Below, one piece after another: positions 50,953-59,816 of a stretch of DNA of 64,000 bases. The translations under genes were made by a program, and so were the position numbers. Source of the stretch: Glutamicibacter uratoxydans (GTDB lineage Bacteria; Actinomycetota; Actinomycetes; Actinomycetales; Micrococcaceae); NCBI RefSeq assembly GCF_006539925.1, contig NZ_BJNY01000018.1:1-64000 (forward strand), given 5' to 3'. Numbering within the stretch: the first letter of the stretch is position 1; each line of letters starts with the position of its first letter. The notes beneath the pieces are model-generated. The model was not told where the DNA came from, did not search any database, and saw nothing but the letters and a program-made list of their open reading frames with translations.

Positions 50953-51972
50953 ATGACCGTTACTTCGGTGCTCACCGTCATCGCGGTGATCCTGACCTTG
51001 GCCTACGCGGTGCTCAACGGCTTTCGAGATTCATCGACAGCCATCGCCGCCGCGGTGCGCACCCGGGCGCTGACCCCGGTGGTGGCAGTGGTCGTCGCAG
51101 CATTCTTCGCATTCCTGGGCACGCTTGCCACCTCTGGGCTGAGCACCGCCCTGGTCGATGCGCTGAACTTCAACGTCCCCGACGGCACCGCCGGGCTGAA
51201 GATGGTGATCTGCGGTCTTATCACCGCCGGCGCCTGGGGCATCTACTGCTGGTGGCGGGGCATGCCGATGAGTTCGACGCATTCGCTGCTCTCCGCCCTG
51301 GTCGGCGCCAGCGGCGCGGCCGCGTTCGTGGGCGACGAGTCGATGGCAGGGGCCTGGCAGCTGCTGCTCGGCTCGGTGCTGCTTCCGCTGCTCGTCGCGC
51401 CGGTGGTTGCCTATGCCCTGTCCTATCTGGCGGTGATCCCCGCCATGTGGCTGGTCCGGCACAACACCTCCCGCACCGTCAACGAGGTCTCCCGCACCGG
51501 CCAGGCAGTCACCGCCTGCGCGGCGGCGCTGGGCCTTGGCCTGCAGGACGGCCAACGCACCGGCGCGCTGGTCGCGCTGGTGCTGATGAACGGCCACATG
51601 ATGGATCCCGGCCCGGTCACCTGGGTCATCCAGCTGGCCGCGGCAGCCGCGCTGTCCTTCGGCGTGCTGCTGGGCGGCTGGCGCATCACCCACACGCTGG
51701 GACGCCGCCTGGTGAACTTCGACCCGCTGCGCGGAATGATCGCCCAGGGCGTCTCCGCGATCATGCTGTTCCTCGGCTCTCTGGTCTTCCATCTGCCGCT
51801 GTCCACTACCCAGACCGTCACCAGCGGCATCGTGGGCGCCGGTCACAACCAGAGCTTCGAATCGGTCTTCTGGCGCAATGTGGCCAAGGTGGCGCGGATC
51901 TGGGTATTGACTCCCGTGGTCTGCATCTTCGGCGGCGCGGTGTTCACGCTGGCCATCAGCCCGCTGTTCTAG
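50953..51972 (+). CDS. Pit-family inorganic phosphate transporter
   Basis: A 339-residue membrane protein with about ten helices and two PHO4 repeats: NGFRDSSTAIAAAVRTRAL in the first and GLQDGQRTGALVALVL in the second. It imports phosphate with protons or as metal-phosphate. Low-affinity, it complements the high-affinity pstSCAB system transcribed from the other direction. Its stop shares CTAG with the convergent HTH gene. Confidence 0.9.
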   Translation: MTVTSVLTVIAVILTLAYAVLNGFRDSSTAIAAAVRTRALTPVVAVVVAAFFAFLGTLATSGLSTALVDALNFNVPDGTAGLKMVICGLITAGAWGIYCWWRGMPMSSTHSLLSALVGASGAAAFVGDESMAGAWQLLLGSVLLPLLVAPVVAYALSYLAVIPAMWLVRHNTSRTVNEVSRTGQAVTACAAALGLGLQDGQRTGALVALVLMNGHMMDPGPVTWVIQLAAAAALSFGVLLGGWRITHTLGRRLVNFDPLRGMIAQGVSAIMLFLGSLVFHLPLSTTQTVTSGIVGAGHNQSFESVFWRNVAKVARIWVLTPVVCIFGGAVFTLAISPLF

Positions 51973-52166
51973 TCCTCCCCAGGGGTGAACAGGTCCTCGA
52001 TGCTGCACCCGAAGAGCTTGGCGATCCGGAAGGCCAGGGGCAGCGAGGGGTCGTAGCGGCCTTTCTCCAGGGAGATGACCGTCTGGCGCGAGACTCCGAG
52101 TTCGTCGGCCAGCTGCTGCTGGGAGAATCCGCGCAGCTTGCGGTGCTCCGGTAGCGAGTTTTCCAT
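51969..52166 (-). CDS. Small Xre/Cro-type HTH regulator
   Basis: A 65-residue single HTH domain (FSQQQLADELGVSRQTVISLEKGRYDPSLPLAFRIAKLFG). Short stand-alone regulators of this type typically accompany a membrane protein gene. Its ATG abuts the stop of the upstream gene, so the two are co-translated. Confidence 0.9.
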   Translation of the reverse strand: MENSLPEHRKLRGFSQQQLADELGVSRQTVISLEKGRYDPSLPLAFRIAKLFGCSIEDLFTPGED

Positions 52167-52643
52167 CTAGCCCTCGGTACGCTTGATCAGCTGGTACCTG
52201 ATGGCAAAGTCAATCAGCAGCAGGGAAAGCACCAAGGCGAAGGCCAAGCCCAGCGGGACCTCCAAGAACCAGTCGACCTTGAACTGCAGGAAGCTCAGCA
52301 CACCGGCGCCAAGTCCGAGGAACAGCAGCATGTCCCTGAAGACTGCGGCGCCTGCCCGCTCCGCCCAGCGGCTCTCGATAGACTGCTCAACATCCTTCGG
52401 GGCTCCGGTGATCGTCTCGCGGTCCACCAGCAGAACCCAGATCAGCGCGCTGAACGGCAGCCAGAAGCTGATGGAGTAGCCGGCCAGGGCGAGCGGAATC
52501 TGCTGCGGATAACCCAGCACCGCGGCCAGCGAACCCAGGGCCAGCGCAATCGCCAGTCCCCCGCCGAGGCTGATGCCCAGCAGCTTGCGCGTGCTTCCGC
52601 CAGAGCGCATCCGGCCCCATCGCGACTTGGTCAACTCACTCAT
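52167..52643 (-). CDS. Membrane protein paired with the HTH regulator
   Basis: 158 residues with four transmembrane helices. ATG 52643 has GGAGGGG just before it and was preferred over ATGs at 52658 and 52694. No enzymatic motif. The pairing with a small HTH gene resembles the common DUF2178-like pairs of actinobacteria, but the family is not certain. Confidence 0.75.
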   Translation of the reverse strand: MSELTKSRWGRMRSGGSTRKLLGISLGGGLAIALALGSLAAVLGYPQQIPLALAGYSISFWLPFSALIWVLLVDRETITGAPKDVEQSIESRWAERAGAAVFRDMLLFLGLGAGVLSFLQFKVDWFLEVPLGLAFALVLSLLLIDFAIRYQLIKRTEG

Positions 52644-52683
52644 CGTCCCCTCCTGCATGGTCGTTTCCTGCTCTTGCAACCAC

Positions 52684-52715
52684 CCTATAGTCAAGCTTCC
52701 TTTACAGTCAAGGAA
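52684..52715 (-). promoter_or_regulatory. Promoter and operator of the HTH/membrane pair
   Basis: On the minus strand TTGACT (52711-52706) and TATAGG (52689-52684) are 16 bp apart, close to consensus. TTCCTT (52697-52702) and AAGGAA (52710-52715) form an inverted repeat over the promoter, a likely operator for the small HTH protein. Confidence 0.7.
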
Positions 52716-52730
52716 ACTTTACATGGGTGC

Positions 52731-52765
52731 TTAAAAACCAGCGGCGCACCGAAGTGCGCCGCTGG
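52731..52765 (-). terminator. Terminator of the pst operon
   Basis: CCAGCGGCGCAC (52738-52749) pairs perfectly with GTGCGCCGCTGG (52754-52765) around a CGAA loop. On the minus strand TTTTTAAGC follows. A second short hairpin (52809-52828) lies between it and pstB. Confidence 0.9.
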
Positions 52766-52834
52766 CGATGATCCCCTCCAGGATCCTCGGAAGACCCCCC
52801 TTCCGGTCCGTCTGCCCTGGGGCAGACGAATTCT

Positions 52835-53614
52835 TTATCCGAAGCGTCCTGAGACGTAGTCTTCGGTAGCCTTCTGCTCTGGGTTGGAGAAGATGGCGGC
52901 GGTGTCGTTGAACTCGATGAGCTTGCCCGGCTTGCCGGTGCCTGCAATGTTGAAGAAGGCGGTCTTGTCGCTCACGCGGGCGGCCTGCTGCATATTGTGG
53001 GTCACGATCACCACGGTGTAGTCGTTCTTCAGTTCGTTGATCAGGTCCTCGATGGCCAAGGTGGAAATCGGGTCCAGCGCCGAGCAAGGCTCGTCCATCA
53101 GGATCACGTCCGGCTTCACCGCAATGGTGCGGGCGATGCACAGGCGCTGCTGCTGGCCGCCGGAGAGGCCGGAGCCCGGCTTGTCCAGGCGGTCCTTGAC
53201 CTCGTTCCACAGGTTCGCGCCGCGCAGCGACTTCTCCACCAGCGCATCGGCGTCGGACTTGGAGATCTTCTGGCCGTTGAGCTTCACGCCGGCGAGCACA
53301 TTGTCCTTGATGGACATGGTCGGGAACGGGTTCGGGCGCTGGAAGACCATGCCGATCTGGCTGCGCACGGTCACCGGGTCAACGCCAGGGCCGTAGAGGT
53401 CGTCGCCGTCCAGCAGGACCTCGCCCTCGACGCGGCCGCCGGGGATGACCTCGTGCATGCGGTTCAGGGTGCGCAGGAAGGTGGACTTGCCGCAGCCCGA
53501 TGGGCCGATGAATGCGGTGACGGACTTCGGCTCGATGTTGATGGAGACGCCTTCAACGGCCAGGAACTTGGAGTAGTAGACGTTCAGGTCATTGACGTCG
53601 ATGCGTTTTGCCAT
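52835..53614 (-). CDS. pstB: Phosphate ABC transporter ATP-binding protein PstB
   Basis: A 259-residue ABC ATPase. Walker [10 protein letters not shown] (37-45), signature LSGGQQQRL, Walker [14 protein letters not shown]. The segment [12 protein letters not shown] is characteristic of PstB. Last gene of pstSCAB. It couples ATP hydrolysis to high-affinity phosphate import. Confidence 0.97.
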   Translation of the reverse strand: MAKRIDVNDLNVYYSKFLAVEGVSINIEPKSVTAFIGPSGCGKSTFLRTLNRMHEVIPGGRVEGEVLLDGDDLYGPGVDPVTVRSQIGMVFQRPNPFPTMSIKDNVLAGVKLNGQKISKSDADALVEKSLRGANLWNEVKDRLDKPGSGLSGGQQQRLCIARTIAVKPDVILMDEPCSALDPISTLAIEDLINELKNDYTVVIVTHNMQQAARVSDKTAFFNIAGTGKPGKLIEFNDTAAIFSNPEQKATEDYVSGRFG

Positions 53615-53658
53615 GATTATTCCTTGAAAAGTTTGGGGTTTCGGACCGGAGCCTTAGC

Positions 53659-54798
53659 TCAACGGCCCTTCTTTGGGGCGAAGATCTTTGCGATCAGGCG
53701 GGCGATGAGGTTCAGCGCCATCACCATCAGGATTAGCAGCAGGGCCGCTGCCCATGCGCGCTGCAGCGATGGATCCACATTGGTCGGGCTGGTCGGCGTC
53801 ATGATCTGGTAGTAGATGAACGTCGGCAGCGTGGACATCCAGTTGGCAAACACATTCAGGTTGATGTTGCTTGCGATGCCGGCGGTGACCAGGATCGGCG
53901 CGGTTTCGCCGATGACTCGGGCGATGGCCAGGGTCACGCCGGAGGCGATGCCGGAGATGGCGGTCGGGATGACCACCTTCAAGATGGTGCGCCAGCGGCG
54001 CACGCCCAGTGCGTAGGATGCTTCGCGCAGCTCGTTCGGAACGATCTTGAGCATTTCTTCGGTGGAGCGGACCACGGTGGGGATCATCAGCACGCTCAGG
54101 GCGACTGCCGCGACGATGCCCATGCGGGAGTTCGGGCCCAGCAGCAGGCCGAAGAAGGCTGCCGCGAACAGGCCGGCAACGATCGACGGAATGCCGGTCA
54201 TGACGTCCACGAAGAAGGTGATGGCGCGGGCCAGCGGGCCGTTCTTGCCGTATTCGACCAGGTAGATCGCGGTGAGCATGCCCACCGGAACCGAGATCAG
54301 GGTGGCCCACAGGGTGATCAGCAAGGTGCCCATCAGTGCGTGGTAGGCGCCGCCCAGCACCGGGGTGCCTTCGGCGACGGTCTGGTTGTCCACCGCGCCG
54401 GTGATGCCGTTCATCGAGGTGAACAGGAAGTGGCTGTTCATGCCCGGCAGGCCCTTTTCAAGCACCGTGTAGAGCACCGAGGCCAGCGGGATCAGCGCCA
54501 GGATGAAGCTTGCGTAGATCAGGTAGGTCCACATCGCGTTCTTACCGCGGCGCTTGCCCTCCACCACGGTGGTGGCCACCGAGGCGATGACCAGGAACAG
54601 GACCGCGGAGTAGATCGCGAAGGTCGCCACTGAGAAGCCGGTCAGCGTGGACGCCGCGGCGCCGAGCACGATGGATCCTGCGCCGATGGCCGGCAGGGCC
54701 CACTTGGGCATCTTGCCCTTGGCCAGCGAGTTGCGCTTGCGGCTCGGCGGCGGGGTCAGGGTCGTATTGCTGCGTTCAAAAGTTGTCATGGCACTCAT
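53659..54798 (-). CDS. pstA: Phosphate ABC transporter permease PstA
   Basis: A 379-residue permease with about seven transmembrane helices and an extended N-terminus compared with enteric PstA. The EAA-type loop reads MLKIVPNELREASYALGVRRWRTIL. Its ATG overlaps the pstC stop (TGATG), so the two are co-translated; ATG 54789 is an alternative. Confidence 0.95.
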   Translation of the reverse strand: MSAMTTFERSNTTLTPPPSRKRNSLAKGKMPKWALPAIGAGSIVLGAAASTLTGFSVATFAIYSAVLFLVIASVATTVVEGKRRGKNAMWTYLIYASFILALIPLASVLYTVLEKGLPGMNSHFLFTSMNGITGAVDNQTVAEGTPVLGGAYHALMGTLLITLWATLISVPVGMLTAIYLVEYGKNGPLARAITFFVDVMTGIPSIVAGLFAAAFFGLLLGPNSRMGIVAAVALSVLMIPTVVRSTEEMLKIVPNELREASYALGVRRWRTILKVVIPTAISGIASGVTLAIARVIGETAPILVTAGIASNINLNVFANWMSTLPTFIYYQIMTPTSPTNVDPSLQRAWAAALLLILMVMALNLIARLIAKIFAPKKGR

Positions 54799-55733
54799 CA
54801 GTTGGCTCCGGAGAATTCCTTGTGGCGGGCGATGATTGCCCGGGCGATCATGTTCACGACCAAGGTGATCAGGAACAGGACCAGGCCGGCGGCGATGAGC
54901 TCGGCCAGACGCAGCCCGAAGGCTTCAGGGAAGTTCAGTGCGATCTCCGCGGCAATGGTCTGGTTGCCGGACTGGATCAGCGAAGGGATCAGGCCGCCGG
55001 TGGAGAGCACCAGGGCTACCGCCATGGTCTCGCCCAGGGCGCGGCCCAGGCCCAGCATGACTGCGGAGATGATGCCCGGGCGGGCGAAGGGAAGCACCGC
55101 GGTGGTGATCATTTCCCAGCGGGTGGCGCCCAGGGCCAGCGCGGCTTCCTCGTGCAGCTTGGGAGTCTGCAGGAAGATTTCACGGGACAGCGAGGTGATG
55201 ATCGGCAGCACCATCACTGCCAGCACGATGCCGGCGGTGAGCATGGTCTTGCCGGTCTGCGATGCAGGGCCCTCGAAGATCGGGATGAAGCCCATGTTGG
55301 CGGCAAGCCAGTCGTAGCCAGGCACCAATGCCGGGGCCAGGACCATGTAGCCCCAGGCGCCGTAGATGACCGAGGGGATGGCCGCCAGCAGGTCGATCAC
55401 ATAGCCCAGCGGGCCGGCGATCCGGCGCGGGGCGAAGTGGGAGATGAATAGGGCGACGCCCAGTCCAATGGGGGTGGCGATCAGCAGGGCGATGGCCGCC
55501 GCGATCACGGTGCCGATGACGATCGGCCAGATATAGGCGAAGAATCCTTCGCCGCCGGAAATGTCGGCGGGGTCTGCCATAAACGTCGGCAGGGCCTGGA
55601 TGAGCAGGAAGACAGCCACCGCGAAGAGGGTGATGAGGATCAGCACACCGGCGCCGAGCGCGGCGCCGGAGAAGATCTTGTCCCCGGCGCGGCCGGACGT
55701 CGATGACTTGCTCGTCAAAGCATTGGTAGTCAT
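54798..55733 (-). CDS. pstC: Phosphate ABC transporter permease PstC
   Basis: A 311-residue permease with about six helices. The EAA loop LQTPKLHEEAALALGATRWEMI and the AAIPSVIYGAWGYMVL segment are typical of PstC. It forms the channel with PstA. A GC-rich hairpin separates it from pstS. Confidence 0.95.
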   Translation of the reverse strand: MTTNALTSKSSTSGRAGDKIFSGAALGAGVLILITLFAVAVFLLIQALPTFMADPADISGGEGFFAYIWPIVIGTVIAAAIALLIATPIGLGVALFISHFAPRRIAGPLGYVIDLLAAIPSVIYGAWGYMVLAPALVPGYDWLAANMGFIPIFEGPASQTGKTMLTAGIVLAVMVLPIITSLSREIFLQTPKLHEEAALALGATRWEMITTAVLPFARPGIISAVMLGLGRALGETMAVALVLSTGGLIPSLIQSGNQTIAAEIALNFPEAFGLRLAELIAAGLVLFLITLVVNMIARAIIARHKEFSGAN

Positions 55734-55779
55734 GGCTAAAGCCTTTTGTCGGTATGAGGGGTGTGGGGTGGAGGGGGTT

Positions 55780-55805
55780 GGTGCGGGCGGTGTCCCGCCC
55801 GCACC
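55780..55805 (-). other. Intercistronic hairpin between pstS and pstC
   Basis: GGTGCGGGCG (55780-55789) and CGCCCGCACC (55796-55805) form a perfect 10-bp stem. It follows the pstS stop by 8 bases and has no U-tract. Such hairpins commonly stabilise the binding-protein mRNA and reduce read-through to the permease genes. Confidence 0.7.
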
Positions 55806-55812
55806 GTGGGTG

Positions 55813-56931
55813 CTACTTGGCGACGGTGATCGAGTCGATGGCAGCTGCTGCCTTCTCCTCGATGCTGGTCGACAGCGGTGCGTTGCCGGCCGAGTCGGAG
55901 GCGGTCTTCTGACCCTCGGCGGAAACTACGTACTTGCCGAACGCCTTGACCAGGTCGACGGTTGCCTGGTCCTTGTAGGTGTTGCAGTAGATGTGGTAGG
56001 AGAGCAGCACGATGGGGTAGGTGCCTGCTTCGGTGGTGTCGCGCTTCAGGTCAAGTGCCAGGTCGTTCTTGGCTGCGCCCTCAACCGGAGTGGCGGTTTC
56101 AAGTGCCTTGGCGGCTGCTTCGGCGGAGATCTTGGTGTACTCGTCGCCCACCTTGACGTTCACGGTGGACAGGTCGCCCACAGCGGAGAAGTCGGCGTAG
56201 GTGATGGCGCCCGGGGTGGAGCCGGCGGTGGAGACCACGCCGGAGGTGCCCTTGGCGTTCTCCGACTGGATGTCCTTCGGCCAGTCACCGGAGACGTCGT
56301 AGGTCCAGACATCGCCTGCGGTGGCCTTCAGGTACTCGACGAAGTTCTCGGTGGTGCCGGACTCGTCGTTGCGGTGCACCACGGTGATTGCGGTGTCAGG
56401 CAGCTTGGCGTCCGGGTTCTGCTTGGCGATCGCCTCGTCGTTCCACTTGGTGATCTCCTTCTTGAAGATCTTGGCGATGGTGGTCGCGTCCAAGTTCAGT
56501 TCCTCGACGCCCTCGAGGTTGAAGGCAACTGCGATCGGCGAAACGTAGGCTGGAACGTTGAAGGCGCCGTCTGGTCCGCAGACCTTCTTGGACTCTTCCT
56601 TCTCTTCCGGCTTCAGGTAGGCGTCCGAGCCGGCGAACTGCGCGCCGCCTGCCAGGAATGCCTTGCGGCCTGCGCCGGAGCCGTCCGGCGAGTACTGTAC
56701 GTTGGCCTGTGCGTTCTGGCCCTTGAAGCCGGTGATCCAGGCTTCCATGGCGGACTTCTGCGAGGAAGCGCCGATGCCGGTCAGGGTGCCGGATACTGCA
56801 GCGTCGGCCGATGCGCCGCCTGCCGGGGCGCTGGAAGCCGCGCCGGTCGGGTTGTCGGAACCGCAGGCGGTCAGTGCAAGCGCTGCGATGGAAAGAACAG
56901 CAGCTGCACTGCCAAGACGATTGAGCTTCAC
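55813..56931 (-). CDS. pstS: Phosphate-binding lipoprotein PstS
   Basis: A 372-residue lipoprotein with lipobox LTAC (Cys23). Phosphate-site segments LTGIGASSQKSAMEAW, QYSPDGSGAGRKAF and HRNDESGTTENF are present. GTG 56931 follows GGGGAG and gives the proper signal peptide; a longer frame adds a non-signal N-terminus. First gene of pstSCAB, preceded by a PHO-box-like repeat. Confidence 0.95.
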   Translation of the reverse strand: MKLNRLGSAAAVLSIAALALTACGSDNPTGAASSAPAGGASADAAVSGTLTGIGASSQKSAMEAWITGFKGQNAQANVQYSPDGSGAGRKAFLAGGAQFAGSDAYLKPEEKEESKKVCGPDGAFNVPAYVSPIAVAFNLEGVEELNLDATTIAKIFKKEITKWNDEAIAKQNPDAKLPDTAITVVHRNDESGTTENFVEYLKATAGDVWTYDVSGDWPKDIQSENAKGTSGVVSTAGSTPGAITYADFSAVGDLSTVNVKVGDEYTKISAEAAAKALETATPVEGAAKNDLALDLKRDTTEAGTYPIVLLSYHIYCNTYKDQATVDLVKAFGKYVVSAEGQKTASDSAGNAPLSTSIEEKAAAAIDSITVAK

Positions 56932-57037
56932 GAGTGGTACTCCCCAGTAGTTTGGTGAATCTGATGTAAACCTTGCAGCGGACATCTGTCTCGCTTCATC
57001 TAGAACGTTAAGGAGCCAAAGTGACCAGCTCCCCCAG

Positions 57038-57059
57038 CAAAGGTGAACGAAAGGTTAAC
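57038..57059 (-). promoter_or_regulatory. PHO-box-like direct repeat upstream of pstS
   Basis: On the minus strand GTTAACCTTTC and GTTCACCTTTG are consecutive 11-bp repeats, like PhoP-binding direct repeat units of actinobacteria (consensus around GTTCACC). They lie about 107 bp before the pstS start. Phosphate-starvation activation is expected. Confidence 0.75.
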
Positions 57060-57074
57060 AACGAGTTTCCTTAG

Positions 57075-57092
57075 GGGTGATCCTGATCACCC
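57075..57092. promoter_or_regulatory. Dyad GGGTGATC-2-GATCACCC
   Basis: Perfect 8-bp arms (57075-57082 and 57085-57092) in the 315-bp gap between pstS and the FUSC gene. It is a probable operator for a regulator not encoded here. No other element stands out in the rest of the gap (57093-57246). Confidence 0.5.
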
Positions 57093-57246
57093 TCCTCGGC
57101 GTCGTTCCGCACCGCCTCAAAAGAACGCCCTGTCAGCCGCCGATTAGCGGATTTTCAAGGGATTGGCCCGCCGCCGCATCCGCCAGTTCCCAAGATCATT
57201 GCCGGCATCAGGGCGCAGCCGCGGGCGCCCATGACAAACTAGAGCC

Positions 57247-58368
57247 ATGGCTTCCGGTCGCACAGTGCGTTCTTTTCTTGCCACGCGCAACAAGGCGGGG
57301 CTGATCCGCGCGCGCAACTCCCTGCCGCGCATCATCCGCATGACCCTCGGCGCCATCGGCGCCTTCTGGGTTGCCGAAGAACTGCTGGGCCACACCCAGC
57401 CGATCTTCGCCGCCACCAGCGCGCTGGTGTCCCTGGGATTCGGCGGGGCCACCACCGTGCGGCGCACCGCCGAGGTGGCGCTGGGCTGCACGCTGGGCGT
57501 GGCGCTGGGCGACCTGCTGATGCAGTGGCTGGGCCAGGGCATCTGGCAGGCGGCGGTGGTGATGTCGCTGAGCCTGGTGATTGCCCGCTATCTCGACTCC
57601 GGCTCCATCTTCTCCACCCAGCTGGGCATGCAGTCGGCGCTGGTGGTGCTGCTGCCGATCAGCATCGACGGACCGTTCTCCCGCTCCATTGATGCGCTGG
57701 CAGGTTCGGTGCTGGCGCTGCTGATCATCATCCTGTGGCCCTCGGACCCGCGGCGCACCCCGGTGGCGGCACTGTCGGAGCTTTTCAAGGAGCTCTCCGA
57801 GGCAATGCTCGAGTGCTCCTGGGCGATCAGGGACGACGACCGCCGGGCAGCCTTCCATGCGCTGGTCAAGGCGCGCTCCACCCAGAAGTACCTGGACCAG
57901 CTGCCCGCGGCATTCAAGGCCTCGCAGGAAATCGCGATGCTCTCCCCGGCCGGCCGCCGGCACCGCGATGAGCTCAACCGCCTGTCAGACCGCTTCAACC
58001 ACTACGACTGGGCCTCGCGCAACGCCAGGGTGTTCGTGCGCCGCCTGGCCTCCACGCTGAGCAACAGCGCGCTGACCCCCGAGGGCTCCGCGGCGCTGGC
58101 TCCGCTGCTGCGGGAGATCTCCGAGGGCATCAGCTCGCTGGCGCAGTCGGTGCGCGAACCGACCCTTGCCGGGCAGCATAAATACGAGAAGATCGCCCGC
58201 GCCCAGCTTGAGGCGGCGGCCGCCCAGCTGGACCCGCGGGCCCTTGGCGTGGAGGGGCTGCAGGGCGAAGGACTGGTGCTGCTGCTGCGCCCCATGGTGG
58301 TGGACCTGCTGGAAGCCGCGGGGCGCAGCAACGAGTCCGCCGTCGAGTTCTTCCCGAAGTTGTCCTAG
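57247..58368 (+). CDS. FUSC family membrane protein
   Basis: A 373-residue protein. The N-terminal 165 residues hold about six helices of the fusaric acid resistance/aromatic exporter type (AATSALVSLGFGGATTVRRTAEVALGCTLGVALGDLL). The C-terminal 200 residues are a soluble helical domain. The substrate is unknown. Confidence 0.85.
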   Translation: MASGRTVRSFLATRNKAGLIRARNSLPRIIRMTLGAIGAFWVAEELLGHTQPIFAATSALVSLGFGGATTVRRTAEVALGCTLGVALGDLLMQWLGQGIWQAAVVMSLSLVIARYLDSGSIFSTQLGMQSALVVLLPISIDGPFSRSIDALAGSVLALLIIILWPSDPRRTPVAALSELFKELSEAMLECSWAIRDDDRRAAFHALVKARSTQKYLDQLPAAFKASQEIAMLSPAGRRHRDELNRLSDRFNHYDWASRNARVFVRRLASTLSNSALTPEGSAALAPLLREISEGISSLAQSVREPTLAGQHKYEKIARAQLEAAAAQLDPRALGVEGLQGEGLVLLLRPMVVDLLEAAGRSNESAVEFFPKLS

Positions 58369-58388
58369 CCGCTCGATAGCATTGGTAC

Positions 58389-59783
58389 ATGGCCAAAACT
58401 TCCACTAAGACCAAAGCCGCCGCGAGCTTCAAGTGCTCCGAATGCGGCTGGACCACCATCAAATGGGTGGGCCGCTGCGGCGAATGCCAGGCCTGGGGCA
58501 GCGTAGAAGAGGTCGGCGTGGTCAGCGCCCGCACCGTTGCGGCGGCCAAGGTGGCCCATCCAGCCAAGCCCATCGCGCAGATCGACGGCTCCGAGGCCGC
58601 TTTCCGCCCCAGCGGCGTGCCCGAGCTTGACCGCGTGCTCGGCGGCGGCCTGGTTCCCGCCGCCGCCATCCTGCTGGCCGGCGAACCCGGCGTGGGCAAG
58701 TCCACCCTGCTGCTTGACGTGGCAGCCAAGGCGGCCCAGACCGGCCTGCGCGTGCTGTACCTGACCGGCGAGGAGTCCGCCGCCCAGGTCAAGTCCCGCG
58801 CTGAACGCATCAACGCCATCGCCGACACCCTGTACCTGGCCGCTGAAACCGACCTGTCGCTGGCGCTGGGGCAGATCCAGGAGATCAACCCGCAGCTGCT
58901 GATCCTCGACTCGGTGCAGACCTTCTCCTCAGCAGAGGTCGACGGGGCCGCCGGCGGCGTCTCCCAGGTGCGCGAGGTGGCAGCCTCCATCATCAACTCC
59001 GCCAAGACCCGCGCCATGACCACGATCATGGTGGGGCACGTGACCAAGGAGGGCTCGGTGGCGGGCCCGCGCCTGCTCGAGCACCTGGTGGACGTGGTCT
59101 GCCAGTTCGACGGCGAAAAGCATTCGCGGCTGCGCATCCTGCGTGCGCTGAAGAACCGCTACGGCGCCACCGACGAGGTGGGCTGCTTCGATTTGAACGA
59201 AGACGGCATCCAGTCCCTGACAGACCCGTCCAAGCTCTTTGTCACCCGCACCCGCAACCCGGTGCCCGGCACCTGCATCACAGTGACCCTCGAGGGCCGG
59301 CGCCCGCTGGTGGCCGAGGTGCAGACCCTGCTTTCACGCGGCAGCGGCCCTGCCCCGCGGCGGGCCACCAGCGGCCTGGACGCGGCCCGCGCGCAGATGG
59401 TCGTCGCGGTGCTGCAGGCCCGCGCCCACATGGACCTGTCCTCCATGGACTCCTATATAGCTACGGTGGGCGGCGTGAAGATCACCGAGCCGGCCGCTGA
59501 CCTTGCCTGCGCGCTGGCCCTGGCCTCCTCGCTGAACGAGTTCCCGCTGCCCCAGGACTTCGTGGCCTTCGGCGAGGTGGGCCTTGCCGGCGAGGTGCGC
59601 CAGGTCCCGGAGATCGCCCGGCGCATCACCGAGGCCCAGCGCCTGGGCTTCTCCTTCGCCATGGCCCCGGCCACGCCCGAGCCGCTGAAGAACATCCCAG
59701 AGGGGATCCGCGTATTCCAGGTGGAAAATGTTGCCCAGGCCCTGGACATCGCATTTAATCAGCGGCAGAAGCCTTCGCGCTAA
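58389..59783 (+). CDS. radA: DNA repair protein RadA
   Basis: A 464-residue RecA-like ATPase. Zinc finger Cys16, Cys19, Cys30, Cys33; Walker A GEPGVGKS (98-105); the RadA-specific KNRYG motif; and a Lon-like C-terminal domain. It promotes branch migration in recombination. The gene order radA-disA is conserved in Gram-positives. Confidence 0.96.
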   Translation: MAKTSTKTKAAASFKCSECGWTTIKWVGRCGECQAWGSVEEVGVVSARTVAAAKVAHPAKPIAQIDGSEAAFRPSGVPELDRVLGGGLVPAAAILLAGEPGVGKSTLLLDVAAKAAQTGLRVLYLTGEESAAQVKSRAERINAIADTLYLAAETDLSLALGQIQEINPQLLILDSVQTFSSAEVDGAAGGVSQVREVAASIINSAKTRAMTTIMVGHVTKEGSVAGPRLLEHLVDVVCQFDGEKHSRLRILRALKNRYGATDEVGCFDLNEDGIQSLTDPSKLFVTRTRNPVPGTCITVTLEGRRPLVAEVQTLLSRGSGPAPRRATSGLDAARAQMVVAVLQARAHMDLSSMDSYIATVGGVKITEPAADLACALALASSLNEFPLPQDFVAFGEVGLAGEVRQVPEIARRITEAQRLGFSFAMAPATPEPLKNIPEGIRVFQVENVAQALDIAFNQRQKPSR

Positions 59784-59816
59784 ACTTGGAACTGCTGCCC
59801 GCTGAAAGGACGCACG

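Noticed and set aside
55561-56958. Open frame of about 465 codons antisense to pstS and pstC
   Set aside because: It spans two genes and a hairpin on the opposite strand and is extremely Gly/Val-rich, a typical shadow.
57093-57246. Possible short gene before the FUSC start
   Set aside because: Frames are Pro/Arg-rich without start signals. It is treated as untranslated leader.
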